This document shows positions 16,615-24,605 of a DNA stretch of 64,000 bases, one piece after another. Source of the stretch: Streptomyces sp. NBC_01260 (GTDB taxonomy: Bacteria; Actinomycetota; Actinomycetes; Streptomycetales; Streptomycetaceae); the NCBI RefSeq assembly GCF_036226405.1, contig NZ_CP108464.1, forward strand, positions 8,928,001 to 8,992,000, written 5' to 3'. A program made the position numbers and the translations under genes. Position 1 is the first letter of the stretch. Each line of letters begins with the position of its first letter. The notes under the pieces were generated by a model. The model made no database searches, had not been told where the DNA came from, and saw nothing but the letters and a program-made list of their open reading frames with translations.

Positions 16615-17195
16615 CCCACGGCATCGGTCACCAGAGCGCGCAGTCGCCGCCAGCAGATGAGTGCGCATCCGAGGGTGAGGAAGGCTTCGTGGATGTCGTC
16701 GCGGATCTCCCAGCGGATCCGCAGCCGGCGGAACCAGTGCAGGTGGGCGAATGCGCGCTCCACTACCCAGCGTTGGGTGCCCAGTCCTGAGCCGTGCTCG
16801 GTGCCGCGCCGGGCGATCACCGGCTTCACGCCGAGGTCCCAGACCATGCGGCGGTACTTGTCGTGGTCGTAGCCGCGGTCACCCAGCACCACGTCCGGGC
16901 GGCGCCGGGGCCGGCCACGCTTGCCCCGCACGGACGGTACGGCCTGGAGGAGTGGGATCAGCTGGGTGACATCGTTGCGGTTGCCGCCGGTCAGGGTGGC
17001 GGCGAGCGGGATGCCGGTGGCGTCGGTGATCAGGTGGTGCTTGCTGCCCGTCCTGCCCCGGTCAACAGGGCTTCGTCCCGTCTTGGAGCCCCCTTTAACG
17101 CGCGGATATGGGAGCCGTCGACGGCCGCCCGGGAGAAGTCCAGGGCGTTCGCGCTGCGGAGCCTGGCGAGGAGGGCCTCGTGCAGTCGCGACCAC
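16611..17195 (-). CDS. IS5-family transposase, OrfB part
   Basis: The catalytic C-terminal half: GSKHHLITDATGIPLA, VVLGDRGYDHDKYRR (second Asp) and VVERAFAHLHWFRRLRIRWE (Glu region). It is the -1 frame relative to OrfA. The first about 35 codons of the open frame are not family-like; real similarity begins at VKGGSKTGRSPVDRG where the frames cross. Confidence 0.8.
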   Translation of the reverse strand: MVATARGPPRQAPQRERPGLLPGGRRRLPYPRVKGGSKTGRSPVDRGRTGSKHHLITDATGIPLAATLTGGNRNDVTQLIPLLQAVPSVRGKRGRPRRRPDVVLGDRGYDHDKYRRMVWDLGVKPVIARRGTEHGSGLGTQRWVVERAFAHLHWFRRLRIRWEIRDDIHEAFLTLGCALICWRRLRALVTDAVG

Positions 17196-17458
17196 ACCTC
17201 AGCCTCGGTCCACTCGGCCAGCCGGCGCCAGCAGGTCATTCCGGAGCCGAAGCCGAGTTCCTGCGGCAGGTGTTCCCATGCGATCCCGGTGTGCAGGACG
17301 AACAGGATGCCCTGGAACACGAGCCGGTCCGGATGCCGCTTGCGCCCGGGGTACCGGGTCCGGCGCTCAACCTTGGGCAACAGCGGCTCCAACACCGCCC
17401 ACAACTCGTCATCAACTTCCCACGGCTTTGGCCGAGCCACCCCGCACCCCCGGATCAT
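17030..17458 (-). CDS. IS5-family transposase, OrfA part
   Basis: The N-terminal half (KPWEVDDELWAVLEPLLP..., FVLHTGIAWEHLPQELGFGSGMTCWRRL, first Asp in AAVDGSHIRALKG). The frames meet at TTAAAGGGGGC, a plausible -1 slippery site, so a fused DDE transposase is expected from ribosomal frameshifting. The first about 50 nt from the right inverted repeat to the ATG are the leader. Confidence 0.8.
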   Translation of the reverse strand: MIRGCGVARPKPWEVDDELWAVLEPLLPKVERRTRYPGRKRHPDRLVFQGILFVLHTGIAWEHLPQELGFGSGMTCWRRLAEWTEAEVWSRLHEALLARLRSANALDFSRAAVDGSHIRALKGAPRRDEALLTGAGRAASTT

Positions 17459-17510
17459 CAGTCCCGGAGCGATCCAATCACCTCGAAGATCATTTCGTTA
17501 GGAGTTCTTA

Positions 17511-19261
17511 GGGCTTGCCGGGAAACAAGTCGTGGCTTCCAGCTGTGGGGCTCGTTGGTCTGGTATGGGGAGACCGGAGGGGATCGAGTCCGTTCTGGCG
17601 GCGAAGTTCCAGGTGCTGTTGCCGCATCTGGACGAGCGTCAGCGTCGGCTGGCCATAGGGGCGGAAGCACTGTCGCTGGGGCATGGTGGGATCAGGATCG
17701 TCGCCGCTGCGGCCGGGGTCCGGGAGGCCACGGTCTCGCGTGGGGCGGCTGAACTGGACTCCGGTCAGGCCCCGTTGGGGCGGGTGCGCCATCCCGGCGG
17801 AGGGCGGAAGAAGGCGGCCGAGCTGGACTCTGGGCTGCGGCCGGCACTGCTGGCGCTGGTCGAGCCCGACGAGCGGGGCGACCCGATGTCGCCGCTGCGC
17901 TGGACGACGAAGTCGACCCGGAAGCTGGCGGCGGAGCTCACCCGCCAGGGGCACCGGGTCTCCGCCGATACCGTCGCCGGCCTGCTGCGGGAGGAAGGCT
18001 TCAGCCTGCAGGCCAACGCCAAGACCATCGAAGGTGCCCAGCACCCCGACAGGGATGCCCAGTTCCGCTACCTCAACGAGCAGGCACGAGGCCACCGGGA
18101 CGCCGGTGACCCGGTGATCAGCGTGGACAGCAAGAAGAAGGAGCTGATCGGCGACTACAGGAACGCCGGGCACGAGTGGCAGCCGGCAGGCCGTCCCGTG
18201 AGGGTCAAGACGCACGACTTCCCCGGACAGGCCGAGAAGGCCATTCCGTACGGAATCTACGACGTGGCGGCGAACACCGGCTGGGTCAGCATCGGCACCG
18301 ACCACGACACGGCGGCGTTCGCCGTCGCCTCGATCCGGCGCTGGTGGCAGGCGGTCGGCCGGCACGACTATCCCGGCGCCCGCCGGCTGCTGATCACCGC
18401 TGACGGTGGCGGCTCCAACGGCTACCGCACCCGGGGCTGGAAGACCCAGCTCGCCGATCTCGCCGCCGAGACCGGCCTTGAGATCACGGTGTGTCACCTG
18501 CCGCCCGGCACCTCGAAGTGGAACAAGATCGAGCACCGACTGTTCTCCCACATCACCATGAACTGGAGAGGCAGGCCCCTGACCAGCCATGAAGTCATGC
18601 TCCAGACCATCGCTGCGACCACCAGCCGCACCGGCCTCACCGTCCAGGCCGAACTCGACAGCGGTGAGTACCCCACCGGCATCCGCGTCAGCGACGACGA
18701 GATCGCCGCCCTGCCCATCACCCGCCACCGCTTCCACGGCGACTGGAACTACACCCTCCACCCCCAGCGCCCGAAGGACACGACGACCACCACCAGCACA
18801 CAGGACGAGGCCCTGGCGGACGGACCGGCCCGCCTCACGCAGCGTTCGTTACAGGACCCGGAACTGACCGGGATGACCCGCCGGCAGCTCAACGAACTCA
18901 TCGACGTGCTGACTCCAGCGATGGAGATTCAACGCGAGCAAGTGCTCCGCACCCGCAGAGGCCACGAACGCCTGGTGGCCCCTGGCACAGGAGCCAAACC
19001 CAAGCTCACCTCAGCCGACCGGGTCCTGGCCACCGTGCTCCACCTGCGAAAACTCGCGACCATGGACCTCCTGGGCCAGCTCTTCAACACCACCGCCATG
19101 ACCATCAGCCGCGCGGCGAAAGACGTCCGCCCACTCCTGGAAGCCCACGGAATTCACATCCCTGCCTCGACCGCTCGCTTTCGCACACCGACTGACATCG
19201 CGAGATTCCTCGACCTCGACAAAAACAAGATCAAACCGACGTGTTGATTCCCGGCAAGCCC
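17511..19261 (+). mobile_element. ISAzo13-type element, copy 2
   Basis: Same 1,751-bp element as copy 1, opposite orientation, flanked by TTA (17508-17510 and 19262-19264). Its right TTA is also the left flank of copy 3, so copies 2 and 3 form a head-to-tail dimer with a 3-bp junction. Confidence 0.9.
17565..19247 (+). CDS. ISAzo13-family transposase (copy 2)
   Basis: The translation is identical to copy 1, including the unusual C-terminal HTH extension, and the antisense translations agree too, so the DNA is identical or nearly so. The copy is intact with the same uncertain start (ATG at 17565 or GTG at 17532). Confidence 0.85.
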   Translation: MGRPEGIESVLAAKFQVLLPHLDERQRRLAIGAEALSLGHGGIRIVAAAAGVREATVSRGAAELDSGQAPLGRVRHPGGGRKKAAELDSGLRPALLALVEPDERGDPMSPLRWTTKSTRKLAAELTRQGHRVSADTVAGLLREEGFSLQANAKTIEGAQHPDRDAQFRYLNEQARGHRDAGDPVISVDSKKKELIGDYRNAGHEWQPAGRPVRVKTHDFPGQAEKAIPYGIYDVAANTGWVSIGTDHDTAAFAVASIRRWWQAVGRHDYPGARRLLITADGGGSNGYRTRGWKTQLADLAAETGLEITVCHLPPGTSKWNKIEHRLFSHITMNWRGRPLTSHEVMLQTIAATTSRTGLTVQAELDSGEYPTGIRVSDDEIAALPITRHRFHGDWNYTLHPQRPKDTTTTTSTQDEALADGPARLTQRSLQDPELTGMTRRQLNELIDVLTPAMEIQREQVLRTRRGHERLVAPGTGAKPKLTSADRVLATVLHLRKLATMDLLGQLFNTTAMTISRAAKDVRPLLEAHGIHIPASTARFRTPTDIARFLDLDKNKIKPTC

Positions 19262-19264
19262 TTA

Positions 19265-21015
19265 GGGCTTGCCGGGAAACAAGTCGTGGCTTCCAGCTGT
19301 GGGGCTCGTTGGTCTGGTATGGGGAGACCGGAGGGGATCGAGTCCGTTCTGGCGGCGAAGTTCCAGGTGCTGTTGCCGCATCTGGACGAGCGTCAGCGTC
19401 GGCTGGCCATAGGGGCGGAAGCACTGTCGCTGGGGCATGGTGGGATCAGGATCGTCGCCGCTGCGGCCGGGGTCCGGGAGGCCACGGTCTCGCGTGGGGC
19501 GGCTGAACTGGACTCCGGTCAGGCCCCGTTGGGGCGGGTGCGCCATCCCGGCGGAGGGCGGAAGAAGGCGGCCGAGCTGGACTCTGGGCTGCGGCCGGCA
19601 CTGCTGGCGCTGGTCGAGCCCGACGAGCGGGGCGACCCGATGTCGCCGCTGCGCTGGACGACGAAGTCGACCCGGAAGCTGGCGGCGGAGCTCACCCGCC
19701 AGGGGCACCGGGTCTCCGCCGATACCGTCGCCGGCCTGCTGCGGGAGGAAGGCTTCAGCCTGCAGGCCAACGCCAAGACCATCGAAGGTGCCCAGCACCC
19801 CGACAGGGATGCCCAGTTCCGCTACCTCAACGAGCAGGCACGAGGCCACCGGGACGCCGGTGACCCGGTGATCAGCGTGGACAGCAAGAAGAAGGAGCTG
19901 ATCGGCGACTACAGGAACGCCGGGCACGAGTGGCAGCCGGCAGGCCGTCCCGTGAGGGTCAAGACGCACGACTTCCCCGGACAGGCCGAGAAGGCCATTC
20001 CGTACGGAATCTACGACGTGGCGGCGAACACCGGCTGGGTCAGCATCGGCACCGACCACGACACGGCGGCGTTCGCCGTCGCCTCGATCCGGCGCTGGTG
20101 GCAGGCGGTCGGCCGGCACGACTATCCCGGCGCCCGCCGGCTGCTGATCACCGCTGACGGTGGCGGCTCCAACGGCTACCGCACCCGGGGCTGGAAGACC
20201 CAGCTCGCCGATCTCGCCGCCGAGACCGGCCTTGAGATCACGGTGTGTCACCTGCCGCCCGGCACCTCGAAGTGGAACAAGATCGAGCACCGACTGTTCT
20301 CCCACATCACCATGAACTGGAGAGGCAGGCCCCTGACCAGCCATGAAGTCATGCTCCAGACCATCGCTGCGACCACCAGCCGCACCGGCCTCACCGTCCA
20401 GGCCGAACTCGACAGCGGTGAGTACCCCACCGGCATCCGCGTCAGCGACGACGAGATCGCCGCCCTGCCCATCACCCGCCACCGCTTCCACGGCGACTGG
20501 AACTACACCCTCCACCCCCAGCGCCCGAAGGACACGACGACCACCACCAGCACACAGGACGAGGCCCTGGCGGACGGACCGGCCCGCCTCACGCAGCGTT
20601 CGTTACAGGACCCGGAACTGACCGGGATGACCCGCCGGCAGCTCAACGAACTCATCGACGTGCTGACTCCAGCGATGGAGATTCAACGCGAGCAAGTGCT
20701 CCGCACCCGCAGAGGCCACGAACGCCTGGTGGCCCCTGGCACAGGAGCCAAACCCAAGCTCACCTCAGCCGACCGGGTCCTGGCCACCGTGCTCCACCTG
20801 CGAAAACTCGCGACCATGGACCTCCTGGGCCAGCTCTTCAACACCACCGCCATGACCATCAGCCGCGCGGCGAAAGACGTCCGCCCACTCCTGGAAGCCC
20901 ACGGAATTCACATCCCTGCCTCGACCGCTCGCTTTCGCACACCGACTGACATCGCGAGATTCCTCGACCTCGACAAAAACAAGATCAAACCGACGTGTTG
21001 ATTCCCGGCAAGCCC
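19265..21015 (+). mobile_element. ISAzo13-type element, copy 3 (tandem)
   Basis: Directly repeated behind copy 2 with only TTA between them; the right flank is TTA (21016-21018) followed by GGGGGTCATG. The junction places two abutting ends head to tail, as in the reactive dimers of other IS families. Confidence 0.9.
19319..21001 (+). CDS. ISAzo13-family transposase (copy 3)
   Basis: Identical protein to copies 1 and 2. Because copy 2 abuts it, the frame is open further upstream through the junction (to 19241), but that extension is only the end of copy 2 and is not expected to be translated. Confidence 0.85.
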   Translation: MGRPEGIESVLAAKFQVLLPHLDERQRRLAIGAEALSLGHGGIRIVAAAAGVREATVSRGAAELDSGQAPLGRVRHPGGGRKKAAELDSGLRPALLALVEPDERGDPMSPLRWTTKSTRKLAAELTRQGHRVSADTVAGLLREEGFSLQANAKTIEGAQHPDRDAQFRYLNEQARGHRDAGDPVISVDSKKKELIGDYRNAGHEWQPAGRPVRVKTHDFPGQAEKAIPYGIYDVAANTGWVSIGTDHDTAAFAVASIRRWWQAVGRHDYPGARRLLITADGGGSNGYRTRGWKTQLADLAAETGLEITVCHLPPGTSKWNKIEHRLFSHITMNWRGRPLTSHEVMLQTIAATTSRTGLTVQAELDSGEYPTGIRVSDDEIAALPITRHRFHGDWNYTLHPQRPKDTTTTTSTQDEALADGPARLTQRSLQDPELTGMTRRQLNELIDVLTPAMEIQREQVLRTRRGHERLVAPGTGAKPKLTSADRVLATVLHLRKLATMDLLGQLFNTTAMTISRAAKDVRPLLEAHGIHIPASTARFRTPTDIARFLDLDKNKIKPTC

Positions 21016-21128
21016 TTAGGGGGTCATGCCGAGCCGGGCCGAAGTCGCGGGTCGGCTGGGGAGCCGTGGGCAAGGGCCGCGTGCCGTCGCGGACACCGGA
21101 CCAGCCCGGGTGAGGTGCGGGTGGGGCG

Positions 21129-21449
21129 AAACGGCCGGCGCTCCTTCTCGCCGTCGATGGCGTCCCGGCGATAGTGCTCGGCCGTCGTACGGACGTGCTG
21201 GCGTGGAACACCCTCGGGCATGCCCTGCTGGCCGGTCACCTGGACTTCCGAGACCCGGATGACCCGGTGCGACGCCCGAACATGAGCCGGATGCTGTTCC
21301 TGGACCTGCACTGTCAGGAGCTGTACGCGGACTGGAAACGCAAGGCGCGCGCGGGGGTGGGCAACCTGCGCATAGCCGTCGGCAGGTACCCGGAGGACGC
21401 GCTGCTCGCGGAGCTGATCCGCGAACTGTCGATGAAGAGCCCGGAGTTC
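21129..21449 (+). pseudogene. MmyB-type XRE regulator, ligand-binding domain fragment
   Basis: The frame reads LGRRTDVLAWNTLGHALLAGHLDF..., RRPNMSRMLFLDLHCQELYADW and LIRELSMKSPEF, the C-terminal ligand-binding domain of Streptomyces helix-turn-helix regulators of the MmyB type. The N-terminal HTH is absent and the C-terminus is cut by the IS256 remnant, so it is truncated at both ends. Confidence 0.7.
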
Positions 21450-22236
21450 GTCGGGCAGGCTCCTGAGCCCGTCGCAGACCAGCATCAGGTCGTCGTTGAC
21501 GCTGCGGTTCTTGATCTCGGTGAGAGTGTGCATCCAGTGCTTGGCGCCCTCGTCGCCGTCGCCGGCCCACAGCTCGAGGATGTCGCGCCGGCCCTCGGCC
21601 GTGACGGCCAGGGCGACATAAATGGGCCGGTTGGCGACCGCGCCGTCGCGGATTTTCACGTGGATGGCGTGATGAAGACTATGGGGTAGACGGCGTCCAG
21701 GGGCCGGTTCTGCCATTCGGCCGTGCCGTCGAGGACCTTCTCGGTGATCGTGGAGATGGTCTGGCGGGACCCGTCGGCACCGTAGACCTCGGCGAGGCGG
21801 GCCTGTACCTCGCCGGTGGTCAGACCCTTCGCCGTGAGCGAGACGGCCATCTCGTCCACACCGGACAGACGCTTCTGCCGCTTCTTGACGATCTTCGGTT
21901 GAAGGAGCCCTCACGGTCGCGGGGCACGGTTATCTCCACCGGGCCGACATCGGTCAACACGGTCCTGGCACGGGTGCCGTTGCGCGAGTTGCCGTCGTTC
22001 TTCCCGGCCGGATCGTGCTCGTCGTAGCCGGCGTGGTCGGTGATCTCACCCTCGAGAGCCGACTCCAGGAGCCGCTTGGTCAGCTGCTGGAGCAGTCCGC
22101 CCTCGCCGGTCAGCTGAAGGCCCTCGGCCTGAGCCCGGCCCACCAGCTAGTCAATCAGCCGGTCGTCCACAGACTTCGACGGCGTCGCCTCAGACCTCTC
22201 AACGGTCTCGACCTTGGTCACGTTGTCACTGGTCAT
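21450..22236 (-). pseudogene. IS256-family transposase remnant
   Basis: Fragments of an IS256 (mutator-type) transposase lie in several frames. The ATG at 22236 (MTSDNVTKVETVERSE) is followed by an in-frame TAG after about 28 codons. Then come LTGEGGLLQQLTKRLLESALEGEITDH, EVQARLAEVYGADGSRQTIS, and AIHVKIRDGAVANRPIYVALAVTAEG to LMLVCDGL. At least one nonsense and two frameshift lesions plus loss of the C-terminal third make it inactive. The 22240-22282 leader resembles the element's end. Confidence 0.75.
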
Positions 22237-22282
22237 CGACGCATCATCCTGATCGGGAGTTACACCGAACGTTTTACAGTTC

Positions 22283-22393
22283 CACGTTCAGATCAACCGC
22301 GACATCCTTGAACGTTCGCCTGCCGGCCGAGGCCCGCCACAGCGCGATCGCGTCGGACCGGAACTCCGCACTGTACTTCGAGAGCCGTGCCAC
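22283..22393 (-). pseudogene. IS3-family OrfA N-terminal fragment
   Basis: About 37 codons (VARLSKYSAEFRSDAIALWRA...) correspond to the HTH start of IS3 OrfA. It is cut at the border of the IS256 remnant. Confidence 0.6.
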
Positions 22394-22509
22394 AGAGATC
22401 TACACCTTCCAGGATCAACAAGATTCATTGTCAGGTGTGTCCACACCGCGGGGGTCATCTCACACGGCGGTGCCCCGCAACGGCACCACACACCGGTGCG
22501 CCGGTATGT

Positions 22510-22548
22510 GTGGTACGCCGGCCCGATTCCGGCGGGCCGGCGTACCAC
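22510..22548 (-). terminator. Strong hairpin after the secreted-protein gene
   Basis: A perfect 15-bp stem (GTGGTACGCCGGCCC and its complement) with a 9-nt loop lies 23 nt beyond the stop of the minus-strand gene at 22572. It probably terminates that transcript; no U-tract follows, as is usual in Streptomyces. Confidence 0.6.
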
Positions 22549-22571
22549 GTCACGTCGCGCGGGCGATCCGG

Positions 22572-23183
22572 TCAGTAGTCGTAGTGGTCGTTCTCGATCA
22601 CTCGGAAGCTGCCCCCTACTCCGTTGCTGACGAACACACCCCCTTCGACGCGGTTCGGGAACACGCCTTCAGTGGAACCGTGGGGGCCGACGGTGGCGAC
22701 GGGGGCGCCGTTGTCGCAGGTCGCCCCGCTGAAGACCTCGACGGTTCGCCGGCTGTCGTTGAAGATGTTGAAGCTGGTGGAGCCCAGGCCGCTGGCCACG
22801 CTGACGCAGCCGCCGGGGGAGGCGGAGTACGTGCGCTCGTTGAGGTGAATCCTGCCCTCGTCGTCGTCCCGGCCTCCGTGACCCCGGTCCTGGTCGCCTC
22901 CGCGCTCGCCGCCGCCTTCGTCGTTGCCTCGGCCCTGATTGCCGCGGTCCTCGTCGTTGCCGCCTCGGCCTTCGTTGTCGCTCCGGCCTTCGTTGCTCCT
23001 TCCGGCGTCACCTCTGTCCTTGGGAGCCCTAGCGGGGGCTGGGGCTGGGGCTGCGGCCTTTTGGACGACCGGGGCGGCTTGGGGCGGCTCGTTCGTGGCG
23101 GCCGAGGTGAAGGTGCTGCCGGTGGCGGTCAGGGCCGCGGCGGCGGTGATGGCGGCAGTGAGGACGGTGGAACGTGCGGTCAT
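22572..23183 (-). CDS. Secreted protein with low-complexity RGN/DE-rich linker and C-terminal beta domain
   Basis: A 203-residue protein with a Sec signal peptide (MTARSTVLTAAITAAAALTATGS), an Ala-Pro segment, then about 55 residues of repeating Arg-Gly-Asn-Asp-Glu (e.g. EGRGGNDEDRGNQGRGNDEG). A compact C-terminal domain of about 85 residues has two cysteines (GGCVSVASGLGS, SGATCDNG) and ends ENDHYDY. The ATG at 23183 has AGGAG upstream. I do not recognise the C-terminal domain; an extracellular or spore/cell-wall associated role is plausible. The gene is followed by a terminator hairpin. Confidence 0.7.
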   Translation of the reverse strand: MTARSTVLTAAITAAAALTATGSTFTSAATNEPPQAAPVVQKAAAPAPAPARAPKDRGDAGRSNEGRSDNEGRGGNDEDRGNQGRGNDEGGGERGGDQDRGHGGRDDDEGRIHLNERTYSASPGGCVSVASGLGSTSFNIFNDSRRTVEVFSGATCDNGAPVATVGPHGSTEGVFPNRVEGGVFVSNGVGGSFRVIENDHYDY

Positions 23184-23392
23184 GTCGTTTCTCCTGTCTC
23201 GGAGTGAGGCCGGCTGAGCAGCGGACCCGTGATTGAACGTACGTAGGGACTCCATAGCTGTCATATCGGGGCATAACGAAACGCCGATGCCGGAGCATCG
23301 GCTGGGACGGCAGTCACCCGTATGTCATTCGGGTGCAACGTGGCGCATCTGTCCGGGCTCGGGGAGCACCGGACCACTGCAGGTCAGAGACC

Positions 23393-23482
23393 GGTCGTCC
23401 CCTGCGCGTACGGGCTGCACCTCACCTCACCAACCCCCACCCAGGACGGCCAGGGTCGTCCCCTGCGAGTACGGGCTGCACC
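23393..23482. CRISPR. Two-repeat CRISPR-like unit (29-bp repeats, 32-bp spacer)
   Basis: GGTCGTCCCCTGCGCGTACG...CTGCACC at 23393-23421 recurs at 23454-23482 with one difference (GCGCG to GCGAG). The 61-bp period (29+32) and the general form (GTCGTCCCC...GGG.TG) are those of actinobacterial type I-E arrays. The internal stem is imperfect, there are only two repeats and no cas genes in the window. It is best seen as a decayed or orphan mini-array, or a chance direct repeat. The rest of the 23265-23733 gap holds nothing else recognisable. Confidence 0.45.
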
Positions 23483-23733
23483 CTTCGTGACGTGCAGTGT
23501 TAGAACAGCCTTGTCTGCTCTTCACTCGAGTTGGGGGACGTCGGCGAATTGCTCCGCCGAGGTGACACCGTGCCAGGTGGTCCGGTGCCTTCCCGTTTCG
23601 CTGTCTCCTGCTTCCGGCCCCGAGAGGCCGGGAGTCTGATGGGGACTCCACTGGCGTTCTGCGTCTCCCCCATACCGAGGGAGACGGGTGGAACGGGGTG
23701 TGCGTCAGCGACGACGGCGTGCCGTTTGATGTT

Positions 23734-24012
23734 TCAGGCGGCGTTCAGGTCCCGATCCATCGCCAGGCCGCAGACGGCGCAGTGGAATACCCGGTCGGCG
23801 AGCTGGGAGCCGTACCAGGAAGCTTTGTAGGTGAGCTGACGGCGCAACTCGCCGGGGGGCGGAATCCAGGATGGCCCGGTTGAGGCCAGCTTTCTGTCGG
23901 ACCTTCTTCCCGCGCGCTTCGATGGTGCGCGGGCTGAGCGGGTCATGCCCGCCACGTGCAGGTCTTCCACGGCAACTGTCGCGCAGCCGGTCGTGGGCGT
24001 TGTCACGTTGTT
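23734..24012 (-). pseudogene. TnpB (IS605/IS200 OrfB) remnant
   Basis: The minus strand retains TVAVEDLHVAGMTRSAR (RuvC-II region), a PPGELRRQLTYKASWYGSQL stretch and VFHCAVCGLAMDRDLNAA (half of the zinc finger plus RuvC-III). The first CxxC pair and linker are deleted between SQL and ADRVF, and the N-terminal two thirds are missing. It is non-functional, meeting an IS6 scrap at 24.0 kb. Confidence 0.7.
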
Positions 24013-24071
24013 GGGTATGCGGGTCTCTGACGGTGCGTCGAGGCGTGGCGGGGCCGGGTGCCGGCCTGGGC

Positions 24072-24306
24072 TCAGGCCGCGGTAGGCCGGCCGGTGGCGC
24101 CGGTGATCTGCTCCCAGATGGCGAAGCGGACGGTCATCTCGGCGCGGCGTTGGGGTGCGGTCATCAGGTGGCGGCGGGGTCGGAGGTGCGGTGAGATGCC
24201 ACTGAAACGCCGACAGGAACCGCTGCGCTCCACCGATGGAGCGGAAGCCCTTCATCGCTCGTTCACGCTGCCGGGTCGGCTGATGGGAGTTCTCGGCCCG
24301 GTTGGT
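24072..24306 (-). pseudogene. IS6-family transposase C-terminal fragment
   Basis: TNRAENSHQPTRQRERAMKGF and GAQRFLSAF are the C-terminal DDE region (Glu of AENSH) of IS6/IS26-type transposases. A frameshift follows, after which RRAEMTVRFAIWEQITGATG continues in another frame to a stop. Confidence 0.7.
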
Positions 24307-24318
24307 CGCCTGGGATCG

Positions 24319-24500
24319 ATGGTGCTGGGCGCGACCGCCCCGGTCCAACAACGCCTGGCCGAGCACGGCATCAGGCCCGCCGAGCACTACCTCGACTCTG
24401 GCTATTCGTCCGCCGACCTCATCGCCGCCGCACGGGAACAGGGCACCCGTATGGTCACCCCAGCCCTGCTCGATCACTCCGGTCCCGACAGCCTCGTCAA
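24319..24500 (+). pseudogene. IS1182-family transposase internal fragment
   Basis: The frame reads APVQQRLAEHGIRPAEHYLDSGYSSADLI...GTRMVTPALLD, the region around the second catalytic Asp of IS1182 transposases. Both ends are missing. Confidence 0.6.
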
Positions 24501-24605
24501 CGAATCCGTACACCACGTCCGTGGACGCAGCCGCGCCTTGGACCGTTCAGAGTCAGAGGCGGTCGTGCGTTCCCGGGGAGCCCGGGGGTATTGCGTGCGG
24601 GGTTG

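Larger units (their letters stand above)
16224..17507 (-). mobile_element. IS5-family element carrying a DUF2750 passenger gene
   Basis: A 17-bp perfect terminal inverted repeat (GAACTCCTAACGAAATG, 16224-16240 and 17491-17507) encloses 1,284 bp with TTA on each side. The two transposase frames fill only about 850 bp at the right end. The left about 390 bp carry a separate plus-strand gene. Both TTA flanks are occupied by ISAzo13 elements. Confidence 0.7.

Noticed and set aside
23454..23560. A third CRISPR repeat 61 bp beyond the second
   Set aside because: The sequence at the expected place shows no convincing similarity to the repeat; the same holds for 61 bp upstream of the first.
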